A stretch of DNA of 64,000 nucleotides from Candidatus Methylospira mobilis (GCF_009498235.1 NZ_CP044205.1:925716-989715); one strand, 5' to 3'. Numbered from the stretch's first letter, positions 46,066 through 55,733 are shown. Notes: a model not told the origin generated them from the sequence alone. Program-made: numbers and translations.

Positions 46066-46526
46066 ATTTGTAATTCCTTTTTCCCTGATAAAAAATTAGA
46101 AATATTATTTTAACGGTAATCCGGGTATCTAGTGCATGTTGTGTACCAGCACCGCTCAAGTTTGGCTAATTTTGGCAGTACTATCGCCCGATGATCAGGT
46201 GAAAAATCCCTGGCAGATGGCTTTTTTCTGTAAAAAGCAGGCCAGTTCTCCGGTTTTTTCGCAAAAATACACATTTATCTGAGGCGTCTAATTGCCGCTT
46301 CAGTCTTGCGGGCAAGGGAGACGCCAGCGGAGAGCGAGTTTGCCGTGCCTCTACAAAGACAACAAAGTAACACCGGATTGCTTCACAAACAGCAAACTGT
46401 ACTCCGAATGCTTTGCGGCCTATTGCTGGGAAGTACCGGAATGAACCAGCTGGTACGGACAAAAACTCGACGGATACTACCCAAAAGCAGCACTATTCAA
46501 GACGGAAGCCCTTAAACCATCACTAT
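46066..46526. other. Gap between methyltransferase and decayed IS5
   Basis: No supportable gene. A short cysteine-rich frame on the plus strand (46322-46443) has no start or homology I can name. Confidence 0.3.
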
Positions 46527-47450
46527 GGAACCGCTGATTAATGGCCCAAACAACACGGGCCGGAGCGCCGGAGCGCGATTTTTTAAGAAAAATTTCGATT
46601 TCGACGCATTTTTTTATGCGTTTCTTCTAAAAACTACAGGTTTTACCGGCATTTCCCGCCTTTTTGGCGGATTGAGGGCGCAATAAGCCCTCATATCGCC
46701 CCCATCAGCAGCTTTTGGCTCCGGTACAAATACAAAGCCCAAACAAAATCTGCAGCTGATGCGTGTTCCTTTCCAATCCTCGATAGCGCGTCTTGCGGTA
46801 ATGAAACAGGTTCTTGGTCACATGAAACGGATGCTCGACTCGCACGCGAATCTGCGCTTTCTTTTTTTCTATCCGGCGCACCGTTTCTTTCCACTGGCCT
46901 GCTGGCATCGCTTTTAGTTTCCCGCGCTTCATGGCCATCATCCACTTCAGCGATTTTCCGCTGTTCTCTTCGCGTTTTTCAGCGCCGATATAACCGGCGT
47001 CGGCGATAACCACTTTTTCCCGGCCATGAAGCAACTCGCTGGTCATCGCCACATCACTGACATGAGCTGACGTACCTACAACCGTATGCACCAGCCCCGA
47101 TTCCGCATCCACGCCGATAGGCGCTTTCATCCGTCTGAAAAGCCGTACCATTGCTGGATAAAATACAGCCGCAGCATCCTTTTTATCCCGATAGGCGGGC
47201 GGCCCCCCGCCCGGAAGCGGGATACACCGGCTGAATGATCTCAATCAGCTCGGACCAGGGAACTACCGATCCATCGCGTTCAAAAAGTCTCGCGCCGCGT
47301 GATGTGGGATTTCTGCTGGAAAAGTAGGTCTGGGAGAGTGGTCTGTTTCATCATGCGCCGGACGCCGTTACAGTGTAATATATTGATTGTTATATAATGA
47401 TTAAATATCGTCCATAACTAAAATAGGGTGCGATTAAATCAGTGTTTCCG
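46527..47450 (-). mobile_element. Decayed IS5-family element
   Basis: The ends GGAACCGCTGATTAATGG (46527) and, inverted, GGAAACACTGATTTAATC (47450) bound 924 bp. The interior holds a broken transposase. It is related to the remnant at 13143 and to the miniature element at 43306. Confidence 0.7.
46705..47352 (-). pseudogene. IS5-family transposase, internally deleted and frameshifted
   Basis: The N-terminal start MKQTTLPDLLFQQKSHITRRETF lies near 47350-47280, followed by a frame break. The middle goes directly from PVYPASGRG.. to MKAPIGVDAESGLVHTVVGT, skipping the region where the first catalytic Asp normally lies. VVIADAGYIGAEKREE and KKAQIRVRVEHPFHV..FHYRKTRYRGLERN complete the C terminus. 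The deletion makes it inactive. Confidence 0.75.
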
Positions 47451-47599
47451 TAGTGGGAGTTTTCCTGCATTATTGAGAGGGTAGATGGCAGTTTCCTGTC
47501 GCACGCCCATCTATCCGGGATACTGCCGATCCTCGGCGGTGCTGAACGTATCGCCTTCGTTCTTGGTTCGACAAGCTTGGGATTAACTCCGCGATATCT

Positions 47600-48295
47600 T
47601 TACAAACGCTTAAACAAAATATCCCACACGCCGTGACCGCGCAGCTGGCCTCGGCGTTCGAATTTTGTCAGCGGACGATAATCAGGCCGTTTGCTGTAAC
47701 CGCCGTTATCGGCCATATTTTCCAGAGTGCTGTCGGCCTGCAGCACATCCAGCATTTGCCTGGCGTAGTCCTCCCAGTCGGTCGCCATATGAATGACGCC
47801 GCCCGTCATCAGTTTTTGAGCCGTTAAGGCAACGAATTTATCGTTCACCAATCGCCGTTTGTTATGACGCTTCTTGTGCCACGGGTCGGGAAAGAATAGC
47901 TGCAATCCTGACAGGCTGGCTTCAGCTATATGTTGTTCCATGACCTCCAATGCGTCGGCATTGCATATCCGGACGTTGCCGAGTCCCAGTTGTTCTATTC
48001 TGATCAGCAGGTGGCCGACGCCGGGCCTGTGCACCTCAATGCCGAGAAAGTTTTTTTCCGGGGCGGCCAGCGCCATTTGCGCGAGGCTTTCGCCGTTGCC
48101 GAAGCCGATTTCCAGTATCAGCGGAGCGGGGCGGGGAAATGCCGTTCCAAGATCGATCCCTGGTAAAGTTTCTATGCCGTAGTTCGGCCATAACGTTTCA
48201 AGGGCATGTTGCTGCGCTTGGGTAATGCGTCCCTGGCGTCTGACGAAGCTGCGAATTCGGGTTTTTTCGAGGGGATTAGAAAGAAGTTCCGGCAT
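47600..48295 (-). CDS. trmB: tRNA (guanine-N7-)-methyltransferase
   Basis: A 231-residue TrmB, which methylates G46 in tRNA variable loops. LILEIGFGNGESLAQMA (SAM motif), LGIEVHRPGVG, LFFPDPWHKKRHNKRRLV and TKFERRGQLRGHGVWDILF are diagnostic. Divergent from the cupin gene; ATGGTAT/ATACCAT (48371-48390) lies in the shared promoter region. Confidence 0.95.
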   Translation of the reverse strand: MPELLSNPLEKTRIRSFVRRQGRITQAQQHALETLWPNYGIETLPGIDLGTAFPRPAPLILEIGFGNGESLAQMALAAPEKNFLGIEVHRPGVGHLLIRIEQLGLGNVRICNADALEVMEQHIAEASLSGLQLFFPDPWHKKRHNKRRLVNDKFVALTAQKLMTGGVIHMATDWEDYARQMLDVLQADSTLENMADNGGYSKRPDYRPLTKFERRGQLRGHGVWDILFKRL

Positions 48296-48434
48296 GATGC
48301 AGATGCAAATGTAAAAGTAAAAAATATCCCGGCTAAGTATTCAGGTTGTGGTTACGCCAATTTTCAGCCGATGGTATAGAATAATACCATGGGGATAGAA
48401 ATAACCGGCGATACCAACCGATGAGGACTGCAGG

Positions 48435-48701
48435 GTGACCGATATTATCGTAGAACATGCGCCGAGCGAAGCGCGCATGGCCGAATTGGGCGTGGAAAGC
48501 TGTGCTACCTGGCGTAAGGAGGTTTCTACCTTCGAGAGGGATTTCGACAAAGCCGAAACGGCTTATATCCTGGAGGGCGAAGTGGTGATCACGCCGGATA
48601 AAGGCGGAAATCAGGTCAGTTTCGGCGCGGGCGATCTGGTCACTTTTCCCGTAGGCCTGTCCTGCACCTGGGCGGTGCGCAAACCTTTGTTTAAACATTA
48701 A
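48435..48701 (+). CDS. Small cupin protein
   Basis: An 88-residue single cupin barrel with a GTG start and GAGGA (48423-48427) upstream. FDKAETAYILEGEVVITPD and VSFGAGDLVTFPVGLSCTW are the two cupin motifs, in the (S)-ureidoglycine aminohydrolase-like/DUF861 style. Metal ligands are few, so catalysis is not certain. Confidence 0.8.
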   Translation: MTDIIVEHAPSEARMAELGVESCATWRKEVSTFERDFDKAETAYILEGEVVITPDKGGNQVSFGAGDLVTFPVGLSCTWAVRKPLFKH

Positions 48702-48737
48702 CCGGTTGGGGTAGTGAATTTTGGTGTGTTCTAGTTG

Positions 48738-51455
48738 ATGAATTTCCCGATAGATAGCGCTATAGCCGAAAACCGGACGCTGGTTCTCGTCGACGGCTCG
48801 TCGTTTCTTTACCGCGCATTTCACGGCCTGCCGCCGCTGACCAATTCGCGCGGCGAGCCGACCGGCGCCATTTTCGGCGTCGCCAATATGTTGCGCAAAT
48901 TGCAGGGCGAATATCCGGGCGCGCATATCGGCGTGGTATTCGATGCGCCCGGCAAGAATTTTCGCAACGATCTGTACGAACACTACAAGGCGCATCGCCC
49001 GCCGATGCCGGACGATCTGCGCGCTCAGACCGGGCCGCTGCTGGAACTGGTGCGCGCGATGGGACTGCCGGTAATCAGGGAAAGCGGCGTCGAGGCGGAC
49101 GATGTGATCGGCACGCTGACGGTTACCGCTGTTGACCAGGGTTATCGGGTGGTGATCTCCACCGGCGACAAGGACATGGCGCAACTGGTTAATGCTTCGG
49201 TGATGCTGGAAAACACCATGAACGATACGCGCATGGATGTTGCCGGCGTGCAGGAAAAATTCGGCGTGTCGCCGGAACGTATCGTCGATTATCTTGCCCT
49301 GGTGGGCGATACCTCCGACAATATACCCGGTGTACCCAAGTGCGGCCCCAAGACCGCGGTTAAATGGTTAAACGAGTTCGGTTCGCTGGAAACGCTGATG
49401 CGTCGCGCCGGCGAAGTCGGCGGCAAAATCGGTGAGAATTTGCGCGCGAGCCTGGAAATGATTCCGTTATCGCAGCAGCTTGCAACCATCAAATGCGACG
49501 TCGAGCTGCGGCTGCAGCCTGACGATCTGGCAGTACAGGCTGCCGATACGGCGCGTTTGCGCGAGCTGTTGACGCAATTCGATTTTCATAACTGGCTTAA
49601 GCAGCTCGATAGCGCAGCCGCCGGTCAGCCGGAAGTCGAAGAGCAGGGCGCGAATTACGAATGTGTATTAACCGAAGCAGCTTTCGAGCGCTGGCTGCAG
49701 CGCCTGCGGGCATCCGAGCTGTTTGCTTTCGATACCGAGACCACCAGTCTGGAGTATACCAAAGCGCGTATCGTCGGCGTTTCTTTTGCGCTTCAGCCCG
49801 ATGAGGCGGCTTATGTGCCGTTGGCCCACGATTATCAGGACGCGCCCGCGCAACTGAGTACAGACTGGGTGCTGGCGCGGCTGAAACCGCTGCTGGAAGA
49901 CCCTCGCCGGTTCAAACTGGGCCAGAATCTCAAATACGACGCCCATGTGCTGACCAACCACGGCATCATTTTGCGCGGCGGCGTACACGATACCATGCTG
50001 CAGTCTTACGTGTTGAACAGTGCCGCCACGCGCCACGACATGGATACGCTCGCGTCGCATTATCTAAAATACACCACACTGCATTACGAAGACGTTGCCG
50101 GTAAGGGTGCCAAGCAGATTCCGTTCGCCCAGGTCGATATAGAGCGGGCTACACGCTATGCGGCGGAAGACGCCGATGTGACGCTGAAATTGCACGAGGT
50201 CTTGTGGCCGCGACTGCTGGCGCTCCCGTCATTGCGCGCGTTATACGAAGATATAGAAATACCGTTGATTCCGGTGCTGGGGCGCATGGAAGAGACAGGC
50301 GTGCTGGTGGATGTGTTCATGCTGGCTGCGCAAAGCGGCGATTTGGCGATGCGCATGGCCGAAATCGAGCGGCAGGCGCATGAAGAAGCCGGCGAGGTTT
50401 TCAATCTGGGCTCGCCGAAGCAGATTCAGTCGCTGCTCTACGACAAGCAGAAACTGCCGGTGATCAAGAAAACGCCTACCGGACAGCCCTCCACAGACGA
50501 ATCCGTGCTGCAGGAGCTGGCGGAAATTTACACTTTGCCGCGTCTGATTCTGGATTACCGCTCGATGAGCAAGCTTAAATCCACCTATGCCGATCGTTTG
50601 CCGGAGCAGGTGAATCCGCTCACCGGACGCGTGCATACTTCGTATCATCAGGCTGTGGCCGCGACCGGACGCCTGTCGTCCTCCGACCCCAATTTGCAGA
50701 ATATCCCGGTGCGCACCGAAGAGGGGCGTAAAATTCGTCAGGCTTTTATCGCGCCGTCCGGAGCGAAGATCGTCGCAGCCGATTACTCGCAGATCGAGCT
50801 GCGCATCATGGCGCATTTATCCGGCGACGCAAGTCTGCTTGCCGCATTTGCGGCCGGAGCCGACATTCATCGCGCTACGGCGGCAGAAGTGTTTGCCAGT
50901 ACGCTGGATGCGGTGACCATAGACCAGCGCCGCGCAGCCAAGGCGATCAATTTCGGTCTGATCTACGGAATGTCCGCATTCGGACTGGCGCGTCAGCTCG
51001 GCGTCACGCGCGAAAAGTCGCAATTGTATATCGAACTGTATTTTCAGCGTTATCCCGGCGTCAAGGCCTACATGGACGGCACCCGCGAGCTGGCTCGCGA
51101 ACAGGGCTATGTGGAAACCCTGTTCGGACGCCGCCTGTATCTGCCCGAGATCAAGTCGAAAAACGCGCAGCGCCGGCAATATGCCGAACGCACGGCGATC
51201 AATGCGCCGATGCAGGGCAGCGCCGCTGATATCATCAAGCGCGCGATGCTGGCGGTGGACAGCTGGATTATCGAGAGCCATGCGCCGGTGCGCATGGTGA
51301 TGCAGGTGCACGACGAACTGGTTTTTGAGGTGAGTGAGGCGGTGCTGGAGCCGGTAGTTCCGGAACTTCGCCGCAGGATGACCGGTGCAGCAGCGCTGAA
51401 AGTGCCGTTGCTGGTCGATGTGGGAATAGGCAATAATTGGGACGAGGCGCATTAG
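48738..51455 (+). CDS. polA: DNA polymerase I
   Basis: About 905 residues with all three domains. 5' nuclease 1-290 (LVDGSSFLYRAFHGLPPL, VEADDVIGTLT, GDTSDNIPGVPKCGPKTA). 3'-5' exonuclease about 310-490 (FAFDTETTSLEY with the DxE residues; YAAEDADVTLKLH). Polymerase 520-905 (VAADYSQIELRIMAHLSGD, RRAAKAINFGLIYGM, MVMQVHDELVFEV). The ATG at 48738 is preferred to the TTG one codon earlier. It serves repair and Okazaki fragment maturation. Confidence 0.96.
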   Translation: MNFPIDSAIAENRTLVLVDGSSFLYRAFHGLPPLTNSRGEPTGAIFGVANMLRKLQGEYPGAHIGVVFDAPGKNFRNDLYEHYKAHRPPMPDDLRAQTGPLLELVRAMGLPVIRESGVEADDVIGTLTVTAVDQGYRVVISTGDKDMAQLVNASVMLENTMNDTRMDVAGVQEKFGVSPERIVDYLALVGDTSDNIPGVPKCGPKTAVKWLNEFGSLETLMRRAGEVGGKIGENLRASLEMIPLSQQLATIKCDVELRLQPDDLAVQAADTARLRELLTQFDFHNWLKQLDSAAAGQPEVEEQGANYECVLTEAAFERWLQRLRASELFAFDTETTSLEYTKARIVGVSFALQPDEAAYVPLAHDYQDAPAQLSTDWVLARLKPLLEDPRRFKLGQNLKYDAHVLTNHGIILRGGVHDTMLQSYVLNSAATRHDMDTLASHYLKYTTLHYEDVAGKGAKQIPFAQVDIERATRYAAEDADVTLKLHEVLWPRLLALPSLRALYEDIEIPLIPVLGRMEETGVLVDVFMLAAQSGDLAMRMAEIERQAHEEAGEVFNLGSPKQIQSLLYDKQKLPVIKKTPTGQPSTDESVLQELAEIYTLPRLILDYRSMSKLKSTYADRLPEQVNPLTGRVHTSYHQAVAATGRLSSSDPNLQNIPVRTEEGRKIRQAFIAPSGAKIVAADYSQIELRIMAHLSGDASLLAAFAAGADIHRATAAEVFASTLDAVTIDQRRAAKAINFGLIYGMSAFGLARQLGVTREKSQLYIELYFQRYPGVKAYMDGTRELAREQGYVETLFGRRLYLPEIKSKNAQRRQYAERTAINAPMQGSAADIIKRAMLAVDSWIIESHAPVRMVMQVHDELVFEVSEAVLEPVVPELRRRMTGAAALKVPLLVDVGIGNNWDEAH

Positions 51456-51458
51456 CGC

Positions 51459-52118
51459 ATGATTTCGATGAAGCCGGCTTCGATGTATTCGCCACACAAA
51501 ATATTTCTCTGCGGCAGCGCGGGGTTGTTGTTGCTGGCGTCATTGCCTGCCGCAGCCGATGTATACAAGTATGTCGATGATAGCGGTCACGTTTATTACA
51601 CCGACAAGCCGAAACATTCAGGCTATAAGGTAGTGGTAAAAACGCCGATGTCGATTGCGCTGCCGTTTTCCCGCTCCAACGGCGGCAACGTCGTCATTGG
51701 GCGTAGCGTACAGTCCGCGCAAGCCTCGGCTTTGGGACGCGCGCAGTTCAGTCAGGCTATCGATTTCATGGCGAGCAAGTACCGTCTGGACCCGTTTTTG
51801 CTGCATGCGGTGATACAGGCGGAGTCAGCCTACAATCCGAGCGCGCAGTCGAATAAAGGCGCGATGGGCTTGATGCAGTTGATGCCTGATACGGCAAACC
51901 GCTACGGGGTGCGCAACCCGTGGAATCCGGTGGAAAACATAGAGGGGGGGGCGATGTATCTGCGCGATTTGCTCGGTATGTTCGAGTCCAATGTCGTGCT
52001 GGCGTTGGCGGCCTATAATTCGGGAGAGAACAACGTGCGCAAATATGGAAACAAGATACCTCCGTTTCCGGAAACCCAGGATTATGTGATGAAGGTGTTG
52101 AGTAATTATCGACGTTAG
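51459..52118 (+). CDS. Exported lytic transglycosylase (SLT domain) with DUF4124-like N terminus
   Basis: A 219-residue protein. A signal peptide (IFLCGSAGLLLLASLPAAA) is followed by a short DUF4124-like segment (DVYKYVDDSGHVYYTDKP) and a soluble lytic transglycosylase domain: AVIQAESAYNPSAQSNKGAMGLMQLMPDTA with the catalytic Glu in QAESAYN, and LALAAYNSGENNV. It cleaves peptidoglycan glycan strands in the periplasm. It begins 3 bp after polA ends. Confidence 0.9.
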   Translation: MISMKPASMYSPHKIFLCGSAGLLLLASLPAAADVYKYVDDSGHVYYTDKPKHSGYKVVVKTPMSIALPFSRSNGGNVVIGRSVQSAQASALGRAQFSQAIDFMASKYRLDPFLLHAVIQAESAYNPSAQSNKGAMGLMQLMPDTANRYGVRNPWNPVENIEGGAMYLRDLLGMFESNVVLALAAYNSGENNVRKYGNKIPPFPETQDYVMKVLSNYRR

Positions 52119-52208
52119 CGTTTCTTTTTTGATGTTGTTTGTAGTTTATTATTGGGTTGATATGTTGGTTCGACTCAGAAACTTTTTTAAAAAAGGGAAA
52201 GGTTATAA

Positions 52209-53222
52209 ATGAAAATATTGTCAACCCAGCGGCAAAAAGTGCTTTACACTACAATTTTTGCAACCTTGTTGATGGCGGGGATTTCAGCGTACTCGTCGAT
52301 ACTCAGCCAGCAGGCCAGCATTGACGGTTGCAAACAGCACGAAATGGACGTCGCCGTTTCCATAATTCAGAGCAGTCTTCAAAGTGAAATGAACAATGCA
52401 GCGTCTAAAGCATCTGTAGTGGCGCATCTGCCATCTATCATAGATGCTTTTCGTGCAGGTAACCGTGAACAGATTTTAGCTAGACTTTTACCTGCGTTTC
52501 TAATACAGCGGGATCGTTATGGTGTAAATGAAGGGCAGTTTCACACTGCACCCGCGACATCATTCCTGCGAATTTATACGCCGGAAGCCGGACACGGTGA
52601 AGATCTGAGCAGCTTTCGCGAAATGGTCGTTAATACCAATAAAGAACACGCACCGAAAAAAGGCATTGAAGTCGGACGAGCGGGCATTAGTATTCGCGGG
52701 GTCGATTTGCTTAAGGACGCCGACGGCTACATCGGCAGTTTTGAAGTTGGCATGAGTTTCATGACTGTTCTGGATTATTTGAAGAAAAATACAGGTTTTG
52801 AAGGCGGGGCATTTGTGGATAATGAGCTGGTATCCCGCGTTGCAACTTTGCTTCCTCCGCCTGATGCCGAGCGAATTGTCGCGGGCCTTCGTAATGTGGA
52901 AGCAACCGACTGGAACGTCCTCAAGACGATAGTGACTCCTGAATTGCTGGCATCGGTGACTGGTGTAAAAACAGTATTGAAAACAGTAGCCGGTTCTGAT
53001 TTTGGCATCGTTATTACTCCGCTACAGGATTACAAGGGCGTTGGTATCGGAGCCATCGTGGCGGTGAAAAAATTCGATGTGTTTCAAAAGGAATCGTCTG
53101 CCGCTGTAGTTCGAGCAATCGCTTTCGCGCTGTTGCAGGTACTGGTGCTTGCGGGAATCGTGCTGGTGATGATAAATATCATGTTTGTTCGGTCGGCATC
53201 GGTACAGGAGTCATCAAAATGA
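52209..53222 (+). CDS. Membrane-anchored double-Cache (dCache_3-like) periplasmic sensor without output domain
   Basis: A 337-residue protein: a membrane helix at about 11-33 (VLYTTIFATLLMAGISAYSSI), a periplasmic domain of about 265 residues, and a second helix at about 301-328 (VVRAIAFALLQVLVLAGIVLVMIN), then only about 9 cytosolic residues. EGQFHTAPATSFLRIYTPEAG, EDLSSFREMVVNTN and KKGIEVGRAGISIRG match the dCache_3 pattern of chemoreceptors and sensor kinases. Here there is no HAMP, kinase or MCP domain to signal through. It overlaps the downstream ligand-gated channel gene by 4 bp (ATGA), so the two are co-translated and probably work as one complex. The ligand is unknown. Confidence 0.82.
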   Translation: MKILSTQRQKVLYTTIFATLLMAGISAYSSILSQQASIDGCKQHEMDVAVSIIQSSLQSEMNNAASKASVVAHLPSIIDAFRAGNREQILARLLPAFLIQRDRYGVNEGQFHTAPATSFLRIYTPEAGHGEDLSSFREMVVNTNKEHAPKKGIEVGRAGISIRGVDLLKDADGYIGSFEVGMSFMTVLDYLKKNTGFEGGAFVDNELVSRVATLLPPPDAERIVAGLRNVEATDWNVLKTIVTPELLASVTGVKTVLKTVAGSDFGIVITPLQDYKGVGIGAIVAVKKFDVFQKESSAAVVRAIAFALLQVLVLAGIVLVMINIMFVRSASVQESSK

Positions 53223-54268
53223 TGCGGCATATACTGACGTTACTCCTGCTGATTTTCGTATCGGAAGGCGTGCTGCACGCAGAAGAGCTTCAAATTCCGG
53301 AGAATGCGCCCCGCCCGCTGAAAGTCGGCGTGGCGGTGACAGTTAATAATATCTCCAAAATCAATGATCAAGTTGGTACGATGGAAGCCGAAGTGGATGT
53401 CCAGTTGCGCTGGAAGGATCCTGATCTTGTTTTTGACTCTCGGGTAGTGGGTATGAATCGCATGGAGTTTAACCATGAGTCCGCTGAAAAAAAACTGGCA
53501 GGAATATGGACTCCCGCGTTGACGGTCGCAAACGTGACGATGCAGAGTACGGAGAAGGGGCTGTTTATTTATCCTAATGGCACAGTGGTACTCATTCAGC
53601 GGGTGAAAGGAGTTTTCAATGTCAAGTATCGGCTGGATGCTTTCCCTTTCGATACCCAGTCGCTGGCTGTTTCCATCGTGTCGGAAAAATATGATACGAA
53701 CCAGATCGAACTCGTTCACGATCAGCGTGATATTAACGACTCGGGGCTCGGCAAAGACGTGAGGTTATCAGCTTGGCGGCCGCAGGCGCTTACGTTCTCC
53801 TCATCATACACATCTGGCTGGGATAAACGCAATTATCCTGCAATGCAAGCCAAAATTGTGCTTGTCCGGAATTCGTTTCCTCACCTGCTGATGATAGTCA
53901 TGCCCTTTTTTCTTGTTATGCTCGTTCCGACCATTGGCATGTTTTACACTAAACTGGGCATACAATTCAGGCTGAACTTCTGGGCCGGATCCGTTCTGGC
54001 TCTGATTGCCCTGAGTTTTACTTACGCACAACGCTATTCAGGGTTGCCTCCGGACAGTATCATTACGCAGGTTATCGTGATTGGCGCAGGATATCAAACG
54101 CTCATGACAGTGCTGACCGTCACGCTTTTCGATCAGGATTACACTGACCGTTATTTTTCAAATACGGTTCTTGTTCAGGAGATAATAATTTACCTGCGTT
54201 GGGCGATTCCTCTGGGTCTGGCCGGCCTGATTCTTTCGCGAATTATGTTGACCGCATATATCGTGTGA
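53219..54268 (+). CDS. Pentameric ligand-gated ion channel (Cys-loop-receptor homologue)
   Basis: A 349-residue channel subunit: signal peptide 1-20, beta-sandwich ligand domain about 30-218, and four membrane helices (M1 221-243 with PTIG, M2 248-270, M3 280-304, M4 319-347). Family marks: LRWKDPDLVFD at 63-73 (loop D WxD), IWTPALTVAN at 96-105, and a Pro-loop RLDAFPFDTQSLAV at 138-151 in which the eukaryotic cysteines are absent, as in GLIC and ELIC. M2 begins GIQFRLNFWAG: no Glu is seen at the -2'/-1' position that favours cations in GLIC, so selectivity is open. It overlaps a double-Cache sensor gene, its probable partner. CAGGAG precedes the start. Confidence 0.9.
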   Translation: MMRHILTLLLLIFVSEGVLHAEELQIPENAPRPLKVGVAVTVNNISKINDQVGTMEAEVDVQLRWKDPDLVFDSRVVGMNRMEFNHESAEKKLAGIWTPALTVANVTMQSTEKGLFIYPNGTVVLIQRVKGVFNVKYRLDAFPFDTQSLAVSIVSEKYDTNQIELVHDQRDINDSGLGKDVRLSAWRPQALTFSSSYTSGWDKRNYPAMQAKIVLVRNSFPHLLMIVMPFFLVMLVPTIGMFYTKLGIQFRLNFWAGSVLALIALSFTYAQRYSGLPPDSIITQVIVIGAGYQTLMTVLTVTLFDQDYTDRYFSNTVLVQEIIIYLRWAIPLGLAGLILSRIMLTAYIV

Positions 54269-54590
54269 CATTTTCCACGGCTATAGTGAGCATTGAGTTG
54301 CAATTGGGCGGAAAGTCGGGTTGTACAGGAGTAAGCGGTCTGGAGTGCTGCTGTAACGAATTGCGAGCGAAACCGCTCAGACGGTATGCAACCAGCTTCT
54401 TTTAAGTCTCGGATTACCGTGTAAACCGCGTAGCGAACTCCGCGCGAACGATCTTGTCGGGGTGCCGGCGCGCAGACGCGTTGTCGTCAATATATGGATA
54501 ACGCTCGGGATAGTTTTTTGATCGATCGCGTACCGGCACAGTTCATGCCGGTATGACGGATTAAATCAGTCGATCAGCTCGCGATGATCG
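54269..54590. other. Intergenic stretch between channel and exchanger genes
   Basis: The two genes converge here. No gene or clear terminator was seen. Confidence 0.4.
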
Positions 54591-55733
54591 TCAAGGATGG
54601 AAGTAGAACGCAGTTCCTACCACGGCGTAAACCATCAGCAACAGTACGCCTTCCAGCCAGTTGGAGCGTCCGTCGTTACTGATGGAATTGGTGATTAATA
54701 CCGCTACCGCAATGGCTACCAGCTCGAAGGGGTGAAACTCCAGGTTCATCGGTTGCCCCCACAGCCGGCCGACGATGACAAGCAGCGGTGCGACAAACAT
54801 GGCAATTTGCTGGCTGGAACCGGTTGCAACGGCGATGGCCAGGTCGATCTTGTTGCTTCTGGCGAAGCGTATCGCGGTCAAATACTCAACCATGCCGCCG
54901 AACAGCGGAATCAGAATAACACCGGTAAACAGCTGGGTCAGGTGCAGTTCATGTATGGTTTCTTCCAGACTGTGAACCAGTACTTCCGATACCAATGCCA
55001 GAATAATACTGGCAATCATCAAGGACACTATCGGGCGCACCAGTACATACGATGCGCCTTGACCGGTAGCCACTCTTTGCTGCGTATGTTCGGAAATCGC
55101 CCCGGTTTCGTACAGGGTGCGATGGGTTTTTATCGAAAACAGCAGGGTGAGCAGATAGTAGGTGAGCAATAAGATCGAGGCGATCAGCGAAAACCCGTCC
55201 AGCCAGCCCGGATCCGTGGTGCTGGATGTGGTTCGTATCGCGGTTGGAGTCAGCATAACCACCAGCGCCAGGTTTAAAGAGGATGCATTGATGCGCGCGA
55301 CGCGCTGATTGAAATGCTGTTCGCTGAAACGCAGACCGCCGGCAAATATCGCCAGACCCATAGCCAATAACAGGTTGGCGACTATCGTGCCGCTGATGCT
55401 GGCCTTGACCAGATCCACCAGCCCGGATGACAATGCGACCAGCGCGATAATCATTTCGGTTGCATTGCCGAAAGTTGCATTAAGCAACCCGCCAAGGGTG
55501 GAGCCGACTTTGTCCGCAATGGTTTCTGTGGCCGATGCAATGATCGAAGCCAGAGGAATGATGGCGAGCCCGGATAGTACAAAGACCAGCAAGGGATCCC
55601 AAGCAAGCCAGTATCCTGCAAAACAGGCCGGAATGAAAACCAGCATGAACAATACCATGTGCTGTTTATCCGGCCGTGCGGCTTGTTTTAATAGTTTGGA
55701 CTGTAATCTTGTATAACTCGCTCTACGATACAC
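54591..55733 (-). CDS. Ca2+/H+ exchanger (CaCA superfamily, CAX type)
   Basis: A 380-residue inner-membrane antiporter with about 11 hydrophobic segments. The two CAX repeats are visible: GGLLNATFGNATEMIIALVAL (alpha-1) and GGMVEYLTAIRFARSNKIDLA..GSSQQIAMFVAPLLV (alpha-2). It exports calcium in exchange for protons. It lies tail to tail with the ligand-gated channel; a functional link through cation homeostasis is possible but only suggested by position. Confidence 0.88.
   Translation of the reverse strand: MYRRASYTRLQSKLLKQAARPDKQHMVLFMLVFIPACFAGYWLAWDPLLVFVLSGLAIIPLASIIASATETIADKVGSTLGGLLNATFGNATEMIIALVALSSGLVDLVKASISGTIVANLLLAMGLAIFAGGLRFSEQHFNQRVARINASSLNLALVVMLTPTAIRTTSSTTDPGWLDGFSLIASILLLTYYLLTLLFSIKTHRTLYETGAISEHTQQRVATGQGASYVLVRPIVSLMIASIILALVSEVLVHSLEETIHELHLTQLFTGVILIPLFGGMVEYLTAIRFARSNKIDLAIAVATGSSQQIAMFVAPLLVIVGRLWGQPMNLEFHPFELVAIAVAVLITNSISNDGRSNWLEGVLLLMVYAVVGTAFYFHP

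Noticed and set aside
46322..46443. Short cysteine-rich plus-strand frame (CLYKDNKV..SECFAAYCW)
   Set aside because: No start codon, ribosome site or recognisable family; too short to support.
48333..49184. 283-codon minus-strand open frame
   Set aside because: Antisense to the cupin gene and the start of polA, both with clear motifs.
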